A stretch of DNA of 64,000 nt, taken from contig CAYGWM010000004.1 of NCBI GenBank assembly GCA_964353555.1, positions 16,163 through 80,162 of the forward strand, written 5' to 3'. Shown here piece by piece: positions 1 to 10,113 of the stretch. How positions within the stretch are numbered: the first letter of the stretch is position 1; each line of letters opens with the position of its first letter. Both the position numbers and the translations under genes were made by a program. The notes beneath the pieces are model-generated. The model was not told where the DNA came from, made no database searches, and saw only the letters and a list, made by a program, of their open reading frames with translations. This stretch comes from PR03 sp964353555 (lineage in GTDB: Bacteria; Myxococcota_A; UBA9160; PR03).

Positions 1-1
1 G

Positions 2-295
2 GGATTCGACCCGAGCCATCCATCACCGCTGGTCCAGGACTTCGTCGCGCGCTACCGCGCGGCGTACCGTCGCGAGCCCACGCCCTTTGCGGCGCAGGGC
101 TTCGACGCGGCCAACCTGGTCGGCTTGCAGCTGCAAAATGGCGCCCAGTCGCCATCCGACGTGCGCAACGGGCTGGTGACGACCGAGCGCTATCCGGGCG
201 TCTCCGGCGTCACGTCGATCGGAGCCGACGGGGACGCGCGCAAGCGCCCCTTCCTGCTCGAGGTGCACGAGGGCAAGATGAGTTCGCTGGAGTAG
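2..295 (+). CDS. C-terminal end of a periplasmic substrate-binding protein (type-1 fold), partial
   Basis: The frame is open from the window edge and ends with TAG, leaving the last 97 residues. The segment AYRREPTPFAAQGFDA followed by a pattern of helices and short strands is typical of the last lobe of LivK/LppC-like type-1 periplasmic binding proteins, where this tyrosine/glycine-rich stretch lines the ligand cleft. The C-terminus (KRPFLLEVHEGK) also fits the amino-acid ABC-transporter binding protein or penicillin-binding-protein-activator type. The substrate cannot be told because the N-terminal lobe and any signal peptide lie outside the window. A small hairpin follows the stop. Confidence 0.6.
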   Translation, partial: GFDPSHPSPLVQDFVARYRAAYRREPTPFAAQGFDAANLVGLQLQNGAQSPSDVRNGLVTTERYPGVSGVTSIGADGDARKRPFLLEVHEGKMSSLE

Positions 296-310
296 TCCCA
301 GGCTTGGGAC
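295..310 (+). terminator. Small inverted repeat after the first gene
   Basis: GTCCCA and TGGGAC flank a 4-nt loop directly after the stop codon. The stem is only 6 bp and has no T-tract, so it is at best a weak terminator. Confidence 0.25.
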
Positions 311-385
311 GAAAGGCGCCACAAGCCTCGGGGCTGACCGGTCGATAGCAGACTCCGAGTCCGCCTTTGATGGCTCGGAGCGCCC

Positions 386-2152
386 TTGTCTAATTCGCTG
401 AAACGCCACGATGCCGCGCCGATCCGAGTCCTCGTGGTCGAAGACGACCCGTCCGACGCGCAGTGGCTGCGCACGCTGCTCGAGGCGTCGCGAGAAGTCG
501 CCTTCGAGGTCGCCGAGGCCGGCAACGTCGAGGATGGCTTGCTGCGGCTGCGCGATGAGTGCTTCCAAGCGGTGCTGCTCGATCTGTCGCTCGAGGAAGG
601 GCAGGGGCTCGCCGCGCTCGCACGCGCGCGAATCGCCGCGGCGACCGTGCCGATCATCGCGATGGCGTCACGGCGGGACGAGAACCTCGCGATCCGAGCG
701 CTCCGCTTCGGCGCGCAGGACTATCTGGTGAAGCGCGTCTCCGATGAGCAGGCGATCGTCCGCACGCTGCGCCACGCCGTCGAGCGTCACCACATCCTCA
801 CCGATCTCGCGACCGCGCGGCAGCGCGAACACTATCTCGCGATGCACGACGCGCTGACGGGTCTCCCGAATCGGAGTGCCTTCCTCGATCAGCTCCGCCG
901 CACGCTCCACTACGCAACGCGCCATGGCAAACAGCTCGCCGTGCTCTTTCTCGATCTCGATCGCTTCAAGAGCATCAACGACACGCTCGGCCATCCCGTT
1001 GGCGACGACCTGCTGAAAGTCATCGCCGATCGGCTCACCCATTCGCTGCGCCAGAGCGATCTGGTGGCGCGCTTCGGCGGCGACGAGTTCCTGATCGCGC
1101 TGCCCGACGTCGCGCGCGACCATGACGCCGCGCGCGTTGCCCAGAAGCTGAGCGAGGTGCTCGCGAAGCCGTGTGAGCTGGAAGGGCGCGAGTATCGCGT
1201 CAGCGCGAGCATCGGGATCGCGCTCTTCCCGCGCGACGGCGCCGACGCCGATATGTTGATCCGCAACGCGGACACGGCGATGTACCACGCCAAGGCAGTA
1301 CCCGGCTGTGGCTACTCCTACTACGCTGACGGCATGAACGACATCGTGGCCGAGCGGCTCGATCTCGAGCACGGACTGCGCGAGGCGATCGAACTGGATC
1401 GCTTCGTGTTGCACTATCAACCGCAGGTGGACACGCAGAGCGGCGAACTGATCGGTGCCGAAGCGCTGGTGCGCTGGCGCGATCCGGTTCGCGGACTGAT
1501 CCCGCCCGCCGCCTTCGTACCGATGGCCGAGGAAACCGGCATGGTGGCGGCGATCGGCAAGTGGGTGCTCGGCCGTGCCTGTGCGGACGCCGTGCTGTGG
1601 CGCACGCGCGTTCCGCTGCGCGTCGCCGTCAACGTATCGAGCAAACAGCTCGTCGACGCCGACTTTGCGGATTTCGTGGCACGCACGTTGCGCGAGACCG
1701 GGCTCCCTCCGGAGCGGCTGCAGATCGAGATCACCGAGAGCAGCGTGCTCGAACAGCGCGGTCCGACGCTCGCGACGCTGCATGCACTGCGGCATCTCGG
1801 CTGCGGCGTCGTGATCGACGACTTCGGCACGGGCTACGCCGCGCTGACGGCACTCAAGTGGCTGCCCGTCGTCGGACTGAAGATCGACCGCTCCTTCGTG
1901 ACCAACCTGGGCGCGGAGCACCGCGACCGCACCGACGCGACGATCGCCACCGGCCTGATCTCGATTGCGCAGGGTCTCGGCCTCGAAGTGGTGGCAGAGG
2001 GCGTCGAAACCGTCCCGCAGCTCGAGTTCCTGCGCGCTCGCGGCTGTCACCTGATGCAGGGCTACCTGCTCGCGAAGCCATTGCCGCGCGAGGATTTCCA
2101 GGCGGAACTCGACCGCGCGCCGTGGGAGGACGTACTCGCGGAGATCGCCTGA
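386..2152 (+). CDS. Receiver-GGDEF-EAL cyclic-di-GMP signalling protein
   Basis: A three-domain response regulator of 588 residues. The receiver (about 12-130) has the acidic VVEDD pocket, the phospho-acceptor Asp in LLLDLSL and the conserved Lys in YLVKR. The diguanylate cyclase domain (about 150-310) has an intact GGDEF with an inhibitory I-site RQSD five residues upstream. The phosphodiesterase domain (about 325-575) keeps the EAL motif (AEALVRW) and the DDFGTGYA loop. Both catalytic motifs look active, so the protein may make or break c-di-GMP depending on phosphorylation and GTP. It lacks a membrane segment and should be cytoplasmic. The start is TTG, supported by GGAG 5 nt upstream. No cognate histidine kinase is adjacent. 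Confidence 0.92.
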   Translation: MSNSLKRHDAAPIRVLVVEDDPSDAQWLRTLLEASREVAFEVAEAGNVEDGLLRLRDECFQAVLLDLSLEEGQGLAALARARIAAATVPIIAMASRRDENLAIRALRFGAQDYLVKRVSDEQAIVRTLRHAVERHHILTDLATARQREHYLAMHDALTGLPNRSAFLDQLRRTLHYATRHGKQLAVLFLDLDRFKSINDTLGHPVGDDLLKVIADRLTHSLRQSDLVARFGGDEFLIALPDVARDHDAARVAQKLSEVLAKPCELEGREYRVSASIGIALFPRDGADADMLIRNADTAMYHAKAVPGCGYSYYADGMNDIVAERLDLEHGLREAIELDRFVLHYQPQVDTQSGELIGAEALVRWRDPVRGLIPPAAFVPMAEETGMVAAIGKWVLGRACADAVLWRTRVPLRVAVNVSSKQLVDADFADFVARTLRETGLPPERLQIEITESSVLEQRGPTLATLHALRHLGCGVVIDDFGTGYAALTALKWLPVVGLKIDRSFVTNLGAEHRDRTDATIATGLISIAQGLGLEVVAEGVETVPQLEFLRARGCHLMQGYLLAKPLPREDFQAELDRAPWEDVLAEIA

Positions 2153-2162
2153 TCCGGCCCCG

Positions 2163-2744
2163 CTAGTACAGGGGACCGGCGTACTCGTGGAGGACCGCGC
2201 GGGCTTCGGCGCGCTGGATGTCGCGGACGACCTTGATCCCGCGCGCCTCGAGCGCGGCGACCCAGCGCGCGGGCTTCGGACCTTCGTCGAAGCCGATCGC
2301 CTCCGCATCGCTCGCGCGCGCGCCGCAGACGAGTTGCCGCACGCCCGACCAGGGGATCGCGCCGAAGCACATCGCGCACGGCTCGCTGCTGGTCACCAGC
2401 TCGTGGACGGGCGAAGAGCGACCGCCGAGATCGAAGCGACCGCGCGCACGCTGCGCGAACGAGAGCGCCAGCATCTCCGCGTGCGCGAGCGACAGGCCGC
2501 TCGCGATCACCGCGTTCACGCCGACCGCGACGAGGCGGCCCGTGTCGCGCTCGAACACCGCCGCGCCGAACGGGCCGCCGCTGCCGCGCCGGGCGTTCTC
2601 CCGCGCAAGTGCAATGGCGAGTTCCATGCGCAGTTCCGGTGCGCGCAGGCGGCGACCGCCGAGGCGGGCCTCGACGAATCCCGGGACCCAACGCGGCAGC
2701 CGAAAGGAAGGCCCGAGCCGAGCAACCCGTGTGGAAACCGTCAT
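2163..2744 (-). CDS. CMP/dCMP-type nucleoside deaminase
   Basis: A zinc-dependent deaminase of the cytidine/guanine/tRNA-adenosine deaminase superfamily. The signature HAEMLAL supplies the first Zn ligand and the proton-shuttle Glu, and SEPCAMC supplies the two Cys ligands. The order and spacing (about 45 residues) are normal for the nucleoside/guanine deaminase group. The N-terminal 45 residues are an extension without a recognised domain. I take the start at 2744 (MTVSTRV); an in-frame ATG at 2780 would add 12 residues, and neither has a clear ribosome-binding site. It is transcribed convergently with the c-di-GMP gene and divergently from lon. The substrate cannot be fixed from sequence. 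Confidence 0.8.
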   Translation of the reverse strand: MTVSTRVARLGPSFRLPRWVPGFVEARLGGRRLRAPELRMELAIALARENARRGSGGPFGAAVFERDTGRLVAVGVNAVIASGLSLAHAEMLALSFAQRARGRFDLGGRSSPVHELVTSSEPCAMCFGAIPWSGVRQLVCGARASDAEAIGFDEGPKPARWVAALEARGIKVVRDIQRAEARAVLHEYAGPLY

Positions 2745-2818
2745 GCGCAATCGGATAGTGGAAATCGCACGACGCTGCATTTCTCAAGTCGCTGCCGGCA
2801 GGCGTCGAAACGCACGCC

Positions 2819-5236
<2,418 letters not shown>

Positions 5237-5239
5237 AGA

Positions 5240-5319
5240 GGTGCCGGGCGTCAGGTTATTTTCTTGTCAGGTTATTGATCGCGCCAGTTAGCAGTCGCAA
5301 TAACCTGACGCCCGGCACC
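5240..5319. repeat. REP-like element: perfect 21-bp inverted repeat with an internal half-copy
   Basis: Arms at 5240-5260 and 5299-5319 are exact reverse complements over 21 bp (GGTGCCGGGCGT...), with a 38-nt spacer. Ten bases of the left arm (TCAGGTTATT) are repeated directly at 5267-5276 inside the spacer. It fills the gap between lon and thiL. Such perfect GGTGCC-rich repeats resemble REP/MITE-type intergenic elements mobilised by REP-associated transposases. No transposase lies nearby. The RNA could also act as a terminator or mRNA stabiliser for lon. Confidence 0.7.
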
Positions 5320-5339
5320 GGATTCCGTAGCGTCGTTGG

Positions 5340-6287
5340 GTGAGGCTGCGCGACATCGGCGAGTTTGGGCTGATCGATCGGATCGAGCGCGCGGTGCGAC
5401 TTGCGGGTCCGGCACGCACTGTGGTGCTCGGGATCGGTGACGACGCTGCGCTGCTGCGATTGCGCGCGGGCGAAGATCTGGCGGCCTCCACGGACGCGTT
5501 GGTCGAGGACGTGCACTTCCGCTTTTCGAGCGAAGCGCCGCGCGCGATCGGCCGGCGGGCGCTCGCGGCGGCGCTCTCGGATCTCGCCGCGATGGGTGCG
5601 CGACCACTCGGTGTGCTCGCCGCGCTGGCGGCGCCGCCGACGCTTCCGCTCGCGCGCGCCGAAGGCATCATGCGCGGGCTGCTCGATGGCGCCCGGCGCT
5701 GGCAGGCGCCGCTCGTCGGCGGCAACGTCGCGCGGGCGAGGCAGACCTCGCTCACGCTGACGGTGCTGGGCGCGGTGCGACGGGGTCGCGCGTTGACGCG
5801 CGCGAACGCGCAGCCCGGTGATCGCCTCTTCGTGACCGGAACGCTGGGCGGCGCGGCACTCGCGGTCGCAAGGGCGGCGCGAGGTGGCCGCGTGCGGGTT
5901 GCCCCCGAGCCACGCCTCGCAGCTGGGCAGTCGCTCGCACGCCTACGCGGAATCGGCGCTTGTATCGACGTGTCGGACGGACTCATCGCAGACCTGGGTC
6001 ATCTGCTGCGTTCGTCGCACGTCGGTGCGGAGGTCGATCCGACGCGGATCCCGCGCCCGATGGGCTTCGTCGCTGCGTGCGCCCGGGTCGGTGTGGATCC
6101 GCTGCGACTCTCGCTCGCGGGCGGTGAGGACTACGAGCTGCTCTTCACGCTGCGCCAGAGGGCGGCGACCGCGTCGTCCCTTCGCCGCCGGCTCGGCGTT
6201 GCGGTCACCGAGATCGGCGCAATCACGGAGGAACCCGGCCTGCGCGGCATTCCGCAACTCGTGCGCCGAGGCTTCGCGCACTTCTAA
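5340..6287 (+). CDS. thiL: Thiamine-monophosphate kinase
   Basis: ThiL phosphorylates thiamine monophosphate to thiamine diphosphate, the last step of cofactor synthesis. The protein has 315 residues and begins with the family hallmark GEFGLIDRI. It continues with GIGDDAALL, which carries the Mg/ATP-binding aspartates, STDALVEDVHF, the GGN loop (PLVGGNVAR), the LFVTGTLGGAA segment, and the C-terminal DVSDGL and AGGEDYELLF motifs. This is the AIR-synthase-related (PurM-like) fold. The start is GTG directly after the REP-like repeat, so the repeat may influence its expression. No other thiamine gene is adjacent. Confidence 0.93.
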   Translation: MRLRDIGEFGLIDRIERAVRLAGPARTVVLGIGDDAALLRLRAGEDLAASTDALVEDVHFRFSSEAPRAIGRRALAAALSDLAAMGARPLGVLAALAAPPTLPLARAEGIMRGLLDGARRWQAPLVGGNVARARQTSLTLTVLGAVRRGRALTRANAQPGDRLFVTGTLGGAALAVARAARGGRVRVAPEPRLAAGQSLARLRGIGACIDVSDGLIADLGHLLRSSHVGAEVDPTRIPRPMGFVAACARVGVDPLRLSLAGGEDYELLFTLRQRAATASSLRRRLGVAVTEIGAITEEPGLRGIPQLVRRGFAHF

Positions 6288-6288
6288 T

Positions 6289-6324
6289 CCCGCGAGCCAT
6301 CGGCGAGCGGCGACGTTCATCAGG
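6289..6324 (+). repeat. Dispersed intergenic repeat, copy A
   Basis: One of at least four related copies (others at 29188, 37807 and 61565). The shared consensus is GCGAGCCA-NN-GGCGAGCG, then 2-6 bases, then GTTCATCAG. This copy begins just after the thiL stop. Confidence 0.6.
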
Positions 6325-6328
6325 CCGA

Positions 6329-6344
6329 GTCCCGGATCCGGGAC
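6329..6344. promoter_or_regulatory. Perfect 16-bp palindrome upstream of the chemotaxis operon
   Basis: GTCCCGGATCCGGGAC reads the same on both strands and lies 54 nt before the mcp start. It could be an operator for the chemotaxis operon, but a palindrome of this composition can also occur by chance in a GC-rich genome. Confidence 0.3.
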
Positions 6345-6397
6345 CGCTGCCACCGAGTTGCTTCAAGACCGCGACCGTTGGGACCGATACGAGGTCC

Positions 6398-7672
6398 GTG
6401 CGCCTAGCGCTCTCGCACAAGTTCGTGCTCCGTTCGCTGCTGGTCGCGGCCGCTGCGGTTGCGTTCCCTCCCGTCGTCGCGGCGTCGGGCGTGGTCGTCG
6501 CGCCGTGGGCGACGGCGTTCGTCGCGCTCGGCGTGGGCGGCGCGCTCGGCTTCTTCTTGTCGCGGGAGCTGGGGCGGCAGTTCGAGCGGCTGCGCGGTGT
6601 CACCGATCGCATCCAGGCGGGTGACTTGCGCGCCGACGTCGAGGCGCGGCGCGTGCACTTTCCGGACGAAACCGACGAGCTGGCCGCGAGCATCGCGGGC
6701 ATGCTCGAGAGCCTGCGCGAGCTCGTCGAGCACGTGCAGCACGGCTCCGACCGGCTCTCATCCGCGGCGAACGAGTTGTCCAACTCGACGCAGCAGAGCC
6801 GCTCGGGCACCGAAGAAATCTCTGCGACGGTCGAGGGCGTTGCGAAGGGCGTCGAGCATCAGCAGGAACTGCTCGAAGGCGCGCGCCGGCTGATCCACGA
6901 CATCGCGCAGGCGATCGAACTGAACGCCGGCCGCGCGCGCGAAGCATTCGGTTTCTCCGCGGAGGCGAACCAGAAGGCGCACGCGGGCGTCGACGTGTCG
7001 CGACTCGCACTCGAGAAGATGAAGACCGTGTTCCAGCGCGTCGAGGACGCCGGCGGCCTGGTGTTCCGCCTCGAAGCCAAGACCCGTCACGTTCACCAGA
7101 TCACCGAGATGATCCACAGCGTGGCGGGGCGAACGAATCTGCTTTCGCTCAACGCGTCGATCGAAGCGGCGCGCGCTGGCGAGGCCGGGCGCGGTTTCTC
7201 CGTGGTGGCCGATGAGATCCGCAAGCTCGCCGAGAGTGCGAGCCGCAGCGCCGAAGAGATCTCGAAGCTCGTCCACGAGATTCAGGCCGAGACGGCGCAG
7301 GTGGCCGACGAGATGCGCCTGTCGAGCCAGGTGATTGCCGAGGGGCGCGACGACGTGAACACGATCGCGCACTCGCTCGAGCAGATTCAGTCCGCCGTGT
7401 CCGAAGCCGCGTCGCGGGCCGAAGAGATCTTCCAGGAGGCCGACACGCAGGCGCGCGATACCGAACGTATGGTGACCTCCGTAGACGAGATCGCGCGCGT
7501 TGCCGTGACCAACGCCGACGCGGTGCGCGAAGTCGCCGGCGCCGCATCGGGTCTCTTCGAGACGATGGCGGAAACCGCCGCCTCCGCGCAGACGATGAGC
7601 GCACTCGCCGATGAGATGCGCGGCGCGCTGGGGCGCTTCCATGTCGAGCGCAACGGGCGGCCGCTGTCGTGA
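6398..7672 (+). CDS. Methyl-accepting chemotaxis protein without a periplasmic sensor domain
   Basis: A chemoreceptor of 424 residues. Two hydrophobic segments near the N-terminus (about 12-30 and 35-53) are separated by only a few residues, so there is no ligand-binding domain outside the membrane. A HAMP-like linker follows (LSRELGRQFERLRGVTDRI). The cytoplasmic coiled coil contains the highly conserved hairpin tip (IEAARAGEAGRGFSVVADEI, about 260-280) that binds CheA and CheW. It probably reports an internal or membrane signal. The start is GTG. It leads the operon mcp-cheW-cheY-cheA-cheC and overlaps cheW by 4 nt. No CheR or CheB gene is nearby to adjust its methylation. Confidence 0.9.
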   Translation: MRLALSHKFVLRSLLVAAAAVAFPPVVAASGVVVAPWATAFVALGVGGALGFFLSRELGRQFERLRGVTDRIQAGDLRADVEARRVHFPDETDELAASIAGMLESLRELVEHVQHGSDRLSSAANELSNSTQQSRSGTEEISATVEGVAKGVEHQQELLEGARRLIHDIAQAIELNAGRAREAFGFSAEANQKAHAGVDVSRLALEKMKTVFQRVEDAGGLVFRLEAKTRHVHQITEMIHSVAGRTNLLSLNASIEAARAGEAGRGFSVVADEIRKLAESASRSAEEISKLVHEIQAETAQVADEMRLSSQVIAEGRDDVNTIAHSLEQIQSAVSEAASRAEEIFQEADTQARDTERMVTSVDEIARVAVTNADAVREVAGAASGLFETMAETAASAQTMSALADEMRGALGRFHVERNGRPLS

Positions 7673-8115
7673 CCGGCCCGGACGAGCGCCGTCTCGTGCT
7701 CTTCGAAGTCGGTGGTGGCGCCTACGCGTTGCCGATCGCCGACGTGATCGAGGTCACCGAGTGGTCGCAGCTCGCGGCGATTCCGACGCTGCCCGTGGGC
7801 GTCGCCGGCGTGATCAATCACCACGGCGACGCGCTGCCGATCGTTGCGCGCGACGCATTGCTCGAGGAACCGGCGACCGGGTCGCGGCCTGAACACGTTC
7901 TGGTGCTGGGCGCGCCCGGCGGTCAATCGGGACGCCTCGGCGTCCCGGTCGATCGGGTGCTGGGACTCGTGGACGCACCGGCTGGTCCGCCCCCGAGCGA
8001 CGGACTCGTGGTGGAACGAAGACCGCTGCGCGGCCGCATCGTGGCTGTGCTCGACGCGGCGCGCCTGCTCGAACGAGCCCAGCGCGTGATCGAACAACAA
8101 GGAGGAAGAGCATGA
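7669..8115 (+). CDS. cheW: Chemotaxis coupling protein CheW
   Basis: A single CheW-like SH3-type domain of 148 residues. It starts LVLFEVGGGAYALPIADVIEV and continues with GVAGVINHHGDALPIVARD, the usual pattern around the receptor- and CheA-binding surface. It bridges the receptor tip to the P5 domain of CheA. GTG start, 4-nt overlap with the receptor gene and 4-nt overlap with cheY indicate tight coupling. The C-terminus is slightly longer than the minimal domain. Confidence 0.88.
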   Translation: MTGPDERRLVLFEVGGGAYALPIADVIEVTEWSQLAAIPTLPVGVAGVINHHGDALPIVARDALLEEPATGSRPEHVLVLGAPGGQSGRLGVPVDRVLGLVDAPAGPPPSDGLVVERRPLRGRIVAVLDAARLLERAQRVIEQQGGRA

Positions 8116-8483
8116 CGGTTCGAGTCCTGGTCGCTGACGACGCGCGATTCATGCGGCAGCTGATTCGCGACATCATCGAGCCCGAAGGGTTCGAAGTGGT
8201 CGGCGAGGCGGCGGATGGCCGCGCTGCGGTCGAAGAGTTCTCGCGCTTGCAGCCCGACATCGTCACGATGGACATCGTGATGCCGAAGCGCTCCGGCATC
8301 GACGCGGTGAAGGAGATCCTCGCACTCGATCCGAGCGCCAAGGTCGCGATGGTGAGCGCGCTCGGCCAGGAGGCGCTGGTGACGGAGGCGCTGCAGGCAG
8401 GCGCCTCCGACTACATCGTGAAGCCCTTCAAGCCCGACGCAGTGATCGAGACGCTGCGAAAGCTCGCCGAGAAGGCGCCGTAG
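8112..8483 (+). CDS. cheY: Chemotaxis response regulator CheY
   Basis: A stand-alone receiver of 123 residues with all conserved residues: the acidic pair in VADDARF, the phospho-acceptor Asp in VTMDIVMP, Ser/Ala in MVSALGQ and Lys in VKPFKPD. There is no output domain, so it should act by phosphorylation-dependent binding, for example to a flagellar switch or a gliding/pilus motor. A strong GGAGG lies just upstream of the ATG. Its partner kinase follows directly and its likely phosphatase CheC closes the operon. Confidence 0.92.
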   Translation: MTVRVLVADDARFMRQLIRDIIEPEGFEVVGEAADGRAAVEEFSRLQPDIVTMDIVMPKRSGIDAVKEILALDPSAKVAMVSALGQEALVTEALQAGASDYIVKPFKPDAVIETLRKLAEKAP

Positions 8484-8884
8484 TGGATATCGCCAAGTAT
8501 CGGAACCTCTTCCTGGAAGAGGCGACCGAACACCTGGCCGAGATCGGGCAGGCGCTGCTCACGCTCGAGAAGGATTCGCGCGCCAGCGCGGAGATCGACA
8601 CCGTGTTCCGCTTGATGCACTCGATGAAGGGCATGGGTGCGTCGCTCGGCTACGACGCGGTGAGCGAACTCGCGCACCGCCTCGAAGACCGGCTCGGCGC
8701 CTGGCGCAAATGCGGGCGGATCGACGATGCAGAGGGCGTCGCGGTGTTGTTCCGCGGCCTCGAGAGCCTCGAGCGCATGGTGGCCGTCGTGCGCGATACC
8801 GGCGAGCCGCCGCCGTCCGATGCGGCGCTGCTCGCGGCGCTCGACGACCCCGAGTCGCCAAAAAAAGCGCGGCGCCTGTCGTAG
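8483..8884 (+). CDS. cheA: CheA N-terminal part, Hpt (P1) domain; zero-frame product
   Basis: This frame encodes a 133-residue Hpt domain with the phosphorylated His in LMHSMKGMGASLGY and the helix pair SELAHRLEDRLGAW. It starts GTG, sharing one base with the cheY stop. It ends at TAG inside a hairpin. The remaining CheA domains continue immediately in the -1 frame. Read without a shift, the product is a free phosphotransfer domain with a nine-residue tail after the slippery site. The break lies exactly in the interdomain linker, so a free P1 would be a foldable protein. An assembly indel in the A-run is the alternative. Confidence 0.85.
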   Translation: MDIAKYRNLFLEEATEHLAEIGQALLTLEKDSRASAEIDTVFRLMHSMKGMGASLGYDAVSELAHRLEDRLGAWRKCGRIDDAEGVAVLFRGLESLERMVAVVRDTGEPPPSDAALLAALDDPESPKKARRLS

Positions 8885-8903
8885 TCGAAACTACGGTGGG
8901 CGC
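8860..8903 (+). promoter_or_regulatory. Candidate programmed -1 ribosomal frameshift signal in cheA
   Basis: The A7 run at 8860-8866 is read in the zero frame as CCA-AAA-AAA, giving the in-phase slippery heptamer A-AAA-AAA. After a 5-nt spacer, 8872-8885 pairs with 8890-8903. The stem is 14 bp with three central G-U pairs and a CGAA tetraloop. The zero-frame stop TAG (8882-8884) lies in the 5' arm. A -1 slip gives ...P-K-K-S-A-A-P and fuses P1 to the kinase domains. Heptamer, short spacer and hairpin match the dnaX-type layout. I see no obvious upstream Shine-Dalgarno-like stimulator. Confidence 0.65.
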
Positions 8904-10101
8904 GTCGCCCGCTCGCGCGAACGTCGAGCCGGTGCGCGCGACCGTACCGCGACCGCCGCCCTCGGTGCGCGTTCCCAACGAGACGCTCGACCGATTCCTC
9001 AGCACGGTGGGTGAAGTGATCCTCACCACCAGCCAGTTGCGCACCGCGGCCGAGACCAACGGCATCGGTCAGGACGCGCGTCTGTCCGGCGGCTTCGATC
9101 AGATGGATCGCGTGGTCGGCGAACTGAAGCGTCGCGCGCTCGCGCTGCGCACGACACCGCTGCTGCGCGTGATGGAGAATCTCCCGCGTGTGGCGCGCGA
9201 GGTCGCGACGCGCACCGGCAAGCGCGTCGAGGTGACGCTCGTCGGCGCCGAGCTGGAGCTGGATCGCTCGATCCTCGATCGGCTCTACGACCCGCTCGTC
9301 CATCTGGTGCGCAACGCGGTCGATCACGGCCTCGAGTCGCCCGAAGCGCGCAAACAGGCCGGCAAGTCCGAGTCGGGTGCGCTGCGCATCGAGGCGACGC
9401 GCGAGAAGGACGCGATTCGCATCGCCGTCAGCGACGACGGCGCGGGCATGAACCTCGTCGCGCTGCGCGAGCGCTCGGTCGCGGCAGGGCTCGTCCACGC
9501 GACGCTCGCTGAGGATCTCCCGCCCGAAGAACTCGTCGAGCTGGCCTTTCGCCCGGGGCTTTCGACGGCCGCGCGCGTCTCGGACATTTCCGGCCGCGGC
9601 GTCGGCATGGATGCGGTTCGGTCGACGCTCGAGTCGCTCGGCGGCGCGGTGTGGCTGGAAACGCGCCCGGGCGCCGGGACCACCGCCATGCTGCGCGTTC
9701 CGATCGCGGCCGCGGTGCAGCGCGTACTGCTGGTCGTTCTCGGCGGCGAGACGGTCGCGGTCCCGATCTCGAAAGTGGAGCGAATCGTGGAACTCGAGTC
9801 CGGCGCGATCGAGGGCAGCGCGGGCGAGTGCTTCGCGCTGATCGACGAGGAGCCGGTGCTCGTGCTCGATCTCGCGCAGCGACTCGGCTGGCCGACCGCA
9901 ACGAACGCTGCGGCGCCACTCGTGATCGCGGATCTGCGTGGCGAGCGCGTCGCGCTCCGCGTCGACAAGCTCGCCGGTCAGCAGGACATCTATGTGAAGC
10001 CGCTGCCAGCACTGCTCGCGTCGCTGCGCGTGCTCGCAGGTCTGACGGTGCTCGGCGATGGCCGGCCCGTCTTCCTGCTCGACCTGAACCAGTTGCGCTA
10101 G
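8866..10101 (+). CDS. cheA: CheA C-terminal part (P3-P4-P5), -1 frame continuation
   Basis: Continues CheA in the -1 frame. A Pro/Ala-rich linker leads to the P3 dimerisation helices (VPNETLDRFLSTVGEVI). The P4 ATPase follows with N-box LVRNAVDHGLE, G1 DDGAGM and G2 GRGVGMDAV, then the P5 CheW-like domain (LLVVLGGETVAVPISKVERI). Joined to the upstream frame at the A-run, the protein would be about 539 residues. It lacks a P2 response-regulator docking domain. No convincing independent start lies between the A-run and P3, so separate translation of this half seems less likely than frameshifting or a sequence error. Confidence 0.88.
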   Translation, partial: SAAPVVVETTVGASPARANVEPVRATVPRPPPSVRVPNETLDRFLSTVGEVILTTSQLRTAAETNGIGQDARLSGGFDQMDRVVGELKRRALALRTTPLLRVMENLPRVAREVATRTGKRVEVTLVGAELELDRSILDRLYDPLVHLVRNAVDHGLESPEARKQAGKSESGALRIEATREKDAIRIAVSDDGAGMNLVALRERSVAAGLVHATLAEDLPPEELVELAFRPGLSTAARVSDISGRGVGMDAVRSTLESLGGAVWLETRPGAGTTAMLRVPIAAAVQRVLLVVLGGETVAVPISKVERIVELESGAIEGSAGECFALIDEEPVLVLDLAQRLGWPTATNAAAPLVIADLRGERVALRVDKLAGQQDIYVKPLPALLASLRVLAGLTVLGDGRPVFLLDLNQLR

Positions 10102-10113
10102 GAGCCTGCTCGC

